14,088 bases of DNA from Coriobacteriales bacterium. GTDB lineage: Bacteria > Actinomycetota > Coriobacteriia > Coriobacteriales > UBA8131. Position 1 is the first letter of the stretch, and the number at the start of each line of letters is the position of its first letter. The notes beneath the pieces were generated by a model. That model saw only the letters and a program-made list of their open reading frames with translations. It searched no databases and was not told the origin of the DNA. The stretch is from positions 1 through 14,088 of the forward strand of contig JAIRZP010000006.1 in assembly GCA_031267175.1 (NCBI GenBank), given 5' to 3'. A program made the position numbers and the translations under genes. Positions 7,371-12,582 of the stretch are shown piece after piece.

Positions 7371-7431
7371 CCGCCATTTTGCGCGAGAGGCGCGGAGGCA
7401 CTGCGGGCACCGGGTGCCGGCGGTGTTCCTG

Positions 7432-7506
7432 AAGCTCAGGCTGCGGGCACACGGACACAGCGGCTGAGCTTAAGGCTCCTCTGGCGGACAGAGCTCTTCT
7501 GGCGGA
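7432..7506 (+). promoter_or_regulatory. Hairpin and direct repeat in the rplQ leader
   Basis: The 159-base rpoA-rplQ gap contains an inverted repeat, AAGCTCAG (7432-7439) with CTGAGCTT (7464-7471). It continues inward as GCTG/CAGC with two unpaired G: about 12 base pairs in total. It is followed by a direct repeat, GCTCCTCTGGCGGA (7475-7488) and GCTCTTCTGGCGGA (7493-7506), one mismatch, period 18. CTGCGGGCAC also occurs twice (7401-7410 and 7441-7450). There is no T run after the stem. It could be an RNA leader or a processing site; nothing here identifies the ligand. Confidence 0.4.
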
Positions 7507-7529
7507 TTGATGTACTTGGGAGAAACAAC

Positions 7530-8396
7530 ATGAGACACTACAAGAAAGGCCGCAAACTCGGCACCGACGCGAGCCATACCGCGGCCATAAAGAAGAACCT
7601 GATGGTCAACCTGTTTACGAATGACCGCATCAAGACCAATCTTGAGCGCGCCAAAGAGGTTCGGGGCGACGTGGACAGGATTATCACCTGGGCCAAGCGG
7701 GGCGATGTGCACGCACGGCGCCTTGCTGTTGCCAAGCTCGGCGACAAAGACCTGGTTGGTGAGATTTTTGCCAAGGTCGAGCAGGGGCTTTTCAAGGACA
7801 GACCAGGCGGCTATACCCGCATCTACAAGGTGGGCAAGCGCCGCGGCGACGACGCCGTCATCGTCTTGATGGAGCTGGTGCAGGAGCCGGTGAAGTTCAA
7901 GAACAAGGCTGCCAGCACCGACGATACCGCTGATAAGGGCGGGCTGAAGGTAGAGAAGAAGCCCAGAAGGGCCAAGAAGGCTGCCGATGATGCTGATGCC
8001 AAGACTGAGGAAGCTGCTGAGGACGCTAAGGCTGAGGACGCTGCTGAGGCTGAGGAAGCTGCCGAGGCTGAGGACGCTAAGGTAGAGGAAACTGCTGCTG
8101 AGGAAGCTGCTGCTGCTGAAGAAACTACCGAAGCTGAGGATGCTGTAGACGATGTTGCCGCCGAGGACGCTGAAGAGGCACCGACGGAGGAAGAGGCTCC
8201 CGTAGAGGAAGCCCCAACAGCATCCGAGGACGAGGCACCTCCTGAGGACGCTCCCGCTGAGGCTGCCGCAGAGACTGAGGAAGCTGCTGAGGAAGCCCCC
8301 GCAGAGGAAGCTGCAGAGCCTCCTGCAGAGGACAAAGCCCTCGCAGAGGAAACTCCCACAGCAGAAGCTCCAGCCGAAGATGAGCCCAGCAAATAA
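7530..8396 (+). CDS. rplQ: 50S ribosomal protein L17 with long acidic Ala/Glu-rich C-terminal extension
   Basis: L17 binds near the peptide exit of the large subunit. The conserved core is residues 1-126: MRHYKKGRKLGTDASHTAAI, NLFTNDRIKTNLERAKEVR, and the terminal GGYTRIYKVGKRRGDDAVIV region. Ordinary L17 is about 120 residues; actinobacterial versions often have modest Ala-rich tails, but this one reaches 288. The tail starts with a basic patch KVEKKPRRAKKAA (140-152) and then becomes almost entirely Ala, Glu, Asp, Pro and Thr (about 153-288), strongly negative and probably disordered. In DNA it is built of repeated GCTGAGGA-type blocks that favour GCT, unlike the GCC used by neighbours. The reading frame is continuous. 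The end overlaps the pgi start by 17 bases. Confidence 0.95.
   Translation: MRHYKKGRKLGTDASHTAAIKKNLMVNLFTNDRIKTNLERAKEVRGDVDRIITWAKRGDVHARRLAVAKLGDKDLVGEIFAKVEQGLFKDRPGGYTRIYKVGKRRGDDAVIVLMELVQEPVKFKNKAASTDDTADKGGLKVEKKPRRAKKAADDADAKTEEAAEDAKAEDAAEAEEAAEAEDAKVEETAAEEAAAAEETTEAEDAVDDVAAEDAEEAPTEEEAPVEEAPTASEDEAPPEDAPAEAAAETEEAAEEAPAEEAAEPPAEDKALAEETPTAEAPAEDEPSK
7985..8130 (+). repeat. Repeated Ala-Glu/Asp codon blocks inside rplQ
   Basis: Short units such as GCTGAGGAAGCTG and GCTGAGGACGCTAAGG recur in frame. GCTGAGGACGCTAAGG is identical at 8016-8031 and 8067-8082 (51 bases apart, 17 codons). This suggests that the acidic tail of L17 grew by in-frame duplication. It may vary in length between strains. 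Confidence 0.65.
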
Positions 8397-10167
8397 CTCT
8401 AGTTACGGTGATTGCCAGAAGAGTCTGCTCGCGCGGCAGGCTCCTTCTCGCTTGCACCGGAAAGACGCAAGCCTGTTTGCCGAGTTTGCCGACCAGGCGC
8501 AGGTCAAGCGCTGCCTCGGCTGGACCAGCTTGGCCACCAACCCGCCGCTCGACCTCGCGGAGATAGCGGCCATAGCGGCAGGCATCCGCATGGAGGGCCT
8601 CGACGCCGTCGTCCTCATAGGGCAGGGTGGCTCTTCTCAGGCATCCATGACGATTACCAAGCTCTACGAAGTGGGCCACGGCAGCAAGGTCTGCTTCCGT
8701 ACGATGGACTCACTCTCGCCGGTCTTTGTCAACCACATCCTCCAGTCCTCCGACCCCGGGCGCACGCTCTACATCGTCTCCAGCAAGTCGGGCTCTACTA
8801 TCGAGCCCCTGATGCTGGAGCGCGTGGCCTGGCAGTACGCAACCGGACACTTGGGAAGCAAGGGCGCGGCCAAGCGCTTTGTGGCCATCACCGACCCAGG
8901 CAGCAGGCTCGAGCAACTGGCCTTTGTCAAGGACTACCGCTTTGTCTTTTCGTCGCCCTCCGACGTGGGAGGCAGGTTCTCTGCCCTCAGCGTGTTTGCC
9001 CTCTTTCCCGCGGCCTGCATTGGTATTGACATAGAGCAGGTGGTGGCCAGTGCCGCCCGCGTGGAGCAGCGCTGTGCCGCGGACACCGAGGACAATCCCG
9101 CGCTCGACATGGCCTGCTTCATCTATGACAACTACCGGCAGGGGCGCGACAAGATAGCCCTCATCATGCCGCGGTCGGGGGCGGTGTTTGGCCTGTGGTT
9201 TGAGCAGCTCATCGCCGAGAGCCTGGGTAAAAAGGGCAAAGGCATCCTGCCCAATGTGGAGGTCGATGCCTCGATACTGCACGTGCCGCGGGAGGACAGC
9301 CTCATCATTACCTATACGGTGGGCCATTCCGAGGGTTTTGCGGAGTCGCTCGAACACGTGGACGCCTCCATACCCGCACGGCATTATCGGCTCGACTCGG
9401 TGGACGAGCTCTTCGACCGCTTTGTCATCTGGGAGTACACCGTGGCCCTGCTCGGGCTTCTCATGGAGATAAACCCCTTTGACCAGCCCGATGTCGAGGA
9501 CACCAAAAAGCGGGTGCGCGCGCTGCTGGCACATCAGGGCAAAGACGACAGGGCAAAAAGCAAAAAAGGGGAGGGGGAGGCGAGTACCGTCGTACTCCCG
9601 GACGAGGAAGAGTGCGCTGACTACTTTGAGCTCACCTTCTCCGAGATGGACTACATCCGGTGCATACGCATCTCCCGGGCGCTCCTGCAGGGCTCCGACC
9701 TCGTAGAGGGCGAGATAACCGTAGACCACGCGATACGAGCCCTGCTCAATACGCTCCGCTTTGGCGACTACTTCTCCTTTAACGCCTTTTTGCCGTTCAG
9801 AGGCTACGGACGCAGAGAGGCGCTGGAGCGGATGCGCAACCGCATCGCGAGCCGCCTGGGCATTGCGACCTGTCTGGAGATAGGCCCCCGGTACCTGCAC
9901 TCCACAGGCCAGCTGCATAAGGGCGGCCCCAACACGGGTGTATTCTGCTTTCTCTCTGCCGACGAGACGGACGACATCGAGATACCCGGTGAGGACTTTA
10001 CGCTCGGAAATCTGGCCGCCATCCAAGCCCAGGGCGACTTTGCCGCGCTGGCCGCCCGCGACCGCCGTGCCATCCAGATTCATCTGGCCAGCAACGACTC
10101 CGAGACCCTCAGCCGCTTTGCCGACCGCTTCTGCCTGGCGGTGTCGGCTGTTAAGCGCCTGCAATAG
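8380..10167 (+). CDS. pgi: Glucose-6-phosphate isomerase (type related to the PGI half of transaldolase/PGI fusions)
   Basis: This enzyme interconverts glucose 6-phosphate and fructose 6-phosphate. It shows both SIS-type sugar-phosphate sites and PGI signatures: GQGGSS (81-86), SSKSGSTIEPL (134-144), DVGGRFSALS (195-204) with Arg199, AESLGKKGKGILP (279-291) with the Glu that moves the proton, NPFDQPDVEDTK (365-376), and GPRYLHSTGQLHKGG (502-516) with the catalytic-type Lys514. The GPRYLHSTGQLHKGG form and the length of 595 residues are those of the isomerase domain in transaldolase/PGI fusion proteins, but no transaldolase half is attached. The ATG at 8380 lies inside the end of rplQ, so coupling is likely; TTG at 8452 is an alternative start, since the first 24 residues look unconserved. 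A charged loop (388-412) appears low in complexity. Confidence 0.9.
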   Translation: MSPANNSSYGDCQKSLLARQAPSRLHRKDASLFAEFADQAQVKRCLGWTSLATNPPLDLAEIAAIAAGIRMEGLDAVVLIGQGGSSQASMTITKLYEVGHGSKVCFRTMDSLSPVFVNHILQSSDPGRTLYIVSSKSGSTIEPLMLERVAWQYATGHLGSKGAAKRFVAITDPGSRLEQLAFVKDYRFVFSSPSDVGGRFSALSVFALFPAACIGIDIEQVVASAARVEQRCAADTEDNPALDMACFIYDNYRQGRDKIALIMPRSGAVFGLWFEQLIAESLGKKGKGILPNVEVDASILHVPREDSLIITYTVGHSEGFAESLEHVDASIPARHYRLDSVDELFDRFVIWEYTVALLGLLMEINPFDQPDVEDTKKRVRALLAHQGKDDRAKSKKGEGEASTVVLPDEEECADYFELTFSEMDYIRCIRISRALLQGSDLVEGEITVDHAIRALLNTLRFGDYFSFNAFLPFRGYGRREALERMRNRIASRLGIATCLEIGPRYLHSTGQLHKGGPNTGVFCFLSADETDDIEIPGEDFTLGNLAAIQAQGDFAALAARDRRAIQIHLASNDSETLSRFADRFCLAVSAVKRLQ

Positions 10168-10440
10168 TTTAGGCGGAGAAGGCCGAAAATCAAACATACT
10201 ACTCTAACGGGAGGTGCGCAAACATCCTTACCAAGGAGCCTGGGCACATCAAGCGTTATAATGCTCAAATAGGTCGTTCGAGCAGAGCCAAACCGCTCTT
10301 GAAACGGTCAATGTGGCTTTAAGGCCATTAAGGCATAGCAGCAAGGGACGTGACAAAGCGTGCCAACCCAACGCGGCCTTGGCAGATGCCTGACGAAGAG
10401 CACGAAGGAGAGTCACAGGGAGAAACAGAGGGAGAAGCAC
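10168..10440 (+). other. Intergenic region upstream of the DUF362 ferredoxin gene
   Basis: These 273 bases hold no credible protein gene or tRNA. They contain a consensus -10 box (listed separately), a small stem AGAGC/GCTCT (10284-10288 with 10295-10299), a near-palindromic TGGCTTTAAGGCCA just downstream, and a purine-rich tract from about 10396 to the start codon. No clear terminator for pgi was seen. A 5' leader of about 170 bases is implied if the -10 box is used. Confidence 0.55.
10257..10262 (+). promoter_or_regulatory. Consensus -10 box TATAAT
   Basis: TATAAT at 10257-10262 is a perfect sigma-70 type -10 in otherwise GC-rich sequence and points at the DUF362 gene. No good -35 is found 16-19 bases upstream, so the promoter may be weak or activator-dependent. 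Confidence 0.45.
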
Positions 10441-10453
10441 ATGGAGAAGCACA
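10431..10453 (+). repeat. 12-base-period direct repeat at the DUF362 start codon
   Basis: GGAGAAGCACA occurs at 10431-10441 and again at 10443-10453, so the ribosome-binding purine stretch is repeated immediately after the ATG. This looks like a small duplication spanning the start and could give a second internal initiation signal. Confidence 0.6.
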
Positions 10454-11637
10454 CGGCACAGGTGTATGTAGCGACGATGCGGGTGGCTCCGGACGACAGC
10501 GTGCCCGCAAAGCTCAGGCGGCTTCTGGCGGCGGTTGGCTTGGAGGGCCTTGACCTGCCGGGGAAGTACGTGGCGATAAAGACGCATTTTGGTGAGCAGG
10601 GCAACGTCAGTTTTCTTAAGCCCCTCTATACGCGAACCGTTGCGCAGGAGGTGAGGCGGCTCTCCGGAAAGCCCTTTGTCACCGATTGCAGCACACTCTA
10701 TGTGGGCATGCGTAACGATCTCATCGACCACCTGGAGTGCGCACGGCTCAACGGCTTCAATCACGATTCCTGCGGCTGCGAGGTGGTCATTGCCGACGGC
10801 CTGCGTGGGGACGATGAGGTGATAGTGCCGCTGCCGGATGGCAGCTATGTGCAGGAAGCACGCATTGGCCGCGCCATTCTCGACGCCGACGTGCTCATCT
10901 CACTCACCCACGCCAAGGGCTGTGCGTCGTCGGCCTTTGGCGGCACCATCAAGAACCTTGGGATGGGCTGCGGCTCACGGGCCGGCAAGATGGTCATGCA
11001 CTCGAAGGGCATGCCCAGCGTCATTGCCGAAAAGTGTACAGGCTGCCGCAAGTGTCTCAAAAGCTGCGCTCACGATGCCATCGATATAGTCGAGCACAAG
11101 GCACACATCAACGAAAACTGCGTGGGCTGCGGCCATTGCATCAGCTACTGCCCGCAGAAAGCGGTCAATCCTGCCTGGAACCGCAACTGGGAGGACATGC
11201 AGATAAAGATGGCCGAGTATGCCACCGCTGTGGTGCGCAAGGTGCAAGCCCTGCATGTGGCCATCGCCATAGATATAACCCCGCAGTGTGACTGCTTTGC
11301 CGGCAACGACGCGCCCATGGTACCCAACGTGGGCATGTTTGCCTCACTCGACCCCGTCGCGCTTGATCAGGCGGTCGGAAACGCCATCAACGCGCAACCG
11401 GTCATCGCGGGGAGCGCCCTATCCGAGAAATACGCCGCTGCCGCAGCCGCAGCTAACCCCGCCAACCCCGCATCAGATGCTTCCTCCGTGGACTCCGCGG
11501 CAGGCGCTTCTTCAGGTGAGGGGGAGATGAACCATCTGCACGCCATCAATCCCGCCTCGGACTGGACGCTCGCACTCGCCCACGCGGAGAGTCTGGGCAT
11601 CGGCACGCGCTCGTACGCGCTCATTACTGTGGAGTAG
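10441..11637 (+). CDS. DUF362 domain protein with two [4Fe-4S] ferredoxin clusters
   Basis: This cytoplasmic iron-sulfur protein of unknown reaction belongs to the DUF362/ferredoxin family common in anaerobes. The N-terminal part (1-190) carries DUF362 features such as GKYVAIKTHFGEQGN (41-55), DADVLISLTHAKGC (148-161) and GGTIKNLGMGCGSR (167-180). Two ferredoxin motifs follow: Cys199, 202, 205 and 209, then Cys227, 230, 233 and 237, each CxxCxxCxxxC, the second ending in Pro. A C-terminal PQCDCFAGNDAPMVPNVGMF (281-300) matches the family and has two further cysteines. An Ala/Asn/Ser-rich insert (332-362) breaks the last region. The ATG at 10441 is chosen for its GAGGGAG site; the frame opens at 10360 but those extra residues are purine-tract translation. 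The GGAGAAGCACA sequence occurs both before and just after this ATG. Confidence 0.85.
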   Translation: MEKHTAQVYVATMRVAPDDSVPAKLRRLLAAVGLEGLDLPGKYVAIKTHFGEQGNVSFLKPLYTRTVAQEVRRLSGKPFVTDCSTLYVGMRNDLIDHLECARLNGFNHDSCGCEVVIADGLRGDDEVIVPLPDGSYVQEARIGRAILDADVLISLTHAKGCASSAFGGTIKNLGMGCGSRAGKMVMHSKGMPSVIAEKCTGCRKCLKSCAHDAIDIVEHKAHINENCVGCGHCISYCPQKAVNPAWNRNWEDMQIKMAEYATAVVRKVQALHVAIAIDITPQCDCFAGNDAPMVPNVGMFASLDPVALDQAVGNAINAQPVIAGSALSEKYAAAAAAANPANPASDASSVDSAAGASSGEGEMNHLHAINPASDWTLALAHAESLGIGTRSYALITVE

Positions 11638-11691
11638 GGTGCGTGATCGTCCTCAGAATGCGGCTCTTCCGCCCGGCACACCCCTTGCGAA
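11638..11691. other. Convergent junction between the DUF362 and methyltransferase genes
   Basis: Two genes converge here with 54 bases between stops. A short stem GCGG-CTCTT-CCGC (11660-11672) is the only structure seen and no T run follows on either strand, so a bidirectional terminator is not well supported. Confidence 0.3.
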
Positions 11692-12543
11692 TCAATTGAC
11701 CTGCAAGACGAGATAGCTGTTCAAGGCGTCGGTTCTGCCGTCAGCCTTGAAACGCGCGACCAGCCTTGCCTTACCTGCAAGCCCGTCTATCAGGTGGTCA
11801 ACCTCAGCATCGGTAAAGCTGTGGCAGTATCGGTAGGCTCCGGTACTGTCTTGCCAACCCAGCAGGTAGTCGCCTGCGTCAAGCGGCGGCAGCTGCAGTT
11901 CGGCCAGGGCCCGGCCGTGCGTGGCCAGTGCCTTTTCTGCTAACCCCTTCTCCTGGGCAAACTGCCAGAAAGACACCAGCACACAACCGCCGGGCCGGGC
12001 TTGCTCAACGAGGCTCAACAGTACCTTCTCGCGATACTCCACAGTAGGAACATGATGCAGAAAGCCAAACGCGACAGCAAGATCACAGGGAGGGGCCTGA
12101 AAGTGCCCGTGCACATCGACACCTCGGCAGACAAGGTCGAGAACATCGAGATCCTGGTGCTTGAGGACTGCAGTGGCAGCGGCGTCGCTGCGCGCTGTTG
12201 CAGGCAGAAAACCCCGTTCAGCTTTCTCAGACACCAGTTCTGTGCAGTTGTCCACCGTATAGAAGGTGAGCGCTGTCTCAGGCAGCGCGGCACTCAGAAA
12301 GGCCTCAAAGCGCAGGTTGCCACACGCGAGGTCAAACACCGTGAGGCTCGCGGGCGCCCAATCAGGGCCAGCCTTATCCATGCCGGACACGGCAGTCTGA
12401 ACCGCCAGTATCTCTTGCACACTCTCCAGACAGCGCTGCCACCCTTTCCAGGGGGCCTGACGCGTCTCAGAGAACGATGCGGCATGCCTGCGGTAGAACC
12501 TGGTGTTAAGCGTACAGAGTTGCCTTGCCGTTTGATTATTCAT
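11692..12543 (-). CDS. Trm9/ALKBH8-like SAM-dependent methyltransferase (putative tRNA wobble-uridine methyltransferase)
   Basis: This class I methyltransferase of 283 residues has motif I VFDLACGNLRF (69-79), an acidic ribose contact at Asp98, and motif IV DLAVAFGFLHHVP (154-166), then RPGGCVLVSFWQF (183-195). Segments beyond the generic fold resemble eukaryotic Trm9: an N-terminal FYRRHAASFSETRQAPWKGW (16-35), like the yeast YNEIAPHFSQTRYKPWP region, and a late YRYCHSFTDAEVDHL (237-251), like the Trm9 RYYHxFxxGEL element. Trm9 methyl-esterifies cm5U34 in tRNA to mcm5U34. The gene is divergent from an Elp3 homologue whose start is only 39 bases away, which supports tRNA modification; this is inference by motif and context. 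No Trm112-like partner is in the window. The start at 12543 has a weak ribosome site (GGTGGTGATG). Confidence 0.75.
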   Translation of the reverse strand: MNNQTARQLCTLNTRFYRRHAASFSETRQAPWKGWQRCLESVQEILAVQTAVSGMDKAGPDWAPASLTVFDLACGNLRFEAFLSAALPETALTFYTVDNCTELVSEKAERGFLPATARSDAAATAVLKHQDLDVLDLVCRGVDVHGHFQAPPCDLAVAFGFLHHVPTVEYREKVLLSLVEQARPGGCVLVSFWQFAQEKGLAEKALATHGRALAELQLPPLDAGDYLLGWQDSTGAYRYCHSFTDAEVDHLIDGLAGKARLVARFKADGRTDALNSYLVLQVN

Positions 12544-12582
12544 CGGTCATCACCACCAGGATGTATTATAGAATTATTTACC
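12544..12582. promoter_or_regulatory. 39-base divergent promoter region of the methyltransferase and elp3 genes
   Basis: The AT-rich core GTATTATAGAATTATTT (12563-12579) can supply -10 boxes both ways. On the minus strand TATAAT (12570-12565) lies about 21 bases before the methyltransferase ATG. On the plus strand TAGAAT (12569-12574) is spaced so that transcription could begin at or near the elp3 ATG at 12583. The -35 regions must lie inside the opposing coding sequences and are not obvious. No Shine-Dalgarno site precedes the elp3 ATG, which fits a leaderless transcript. Confidence 0.5.

Noticed and set aside
7823..8392. Ala/Ser-rich minus-strand frame opposite the L17 tail
   Set aside because: A direct consequence of the Ala/Glu codon repeats read backwards; no start signal of its own.
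8710..10197. 495-residue minus-strand open frame opposite pgi
   Set aside because: Long but fully antisense to a motif-rich PGI; no plausible domain in the translation.
10276..10283. GTTCGAGC resembling a tRNA T-loop
   Set aside because: Flanking bases do not form a T stem, acceptor stem or anticodon arm, so no tRNA is present.
11660..11672. Stem GCGG-CTCTT-CCGC as a terminator between convergent genes
   Set aside because: Only four pairs and no T run on either strand.
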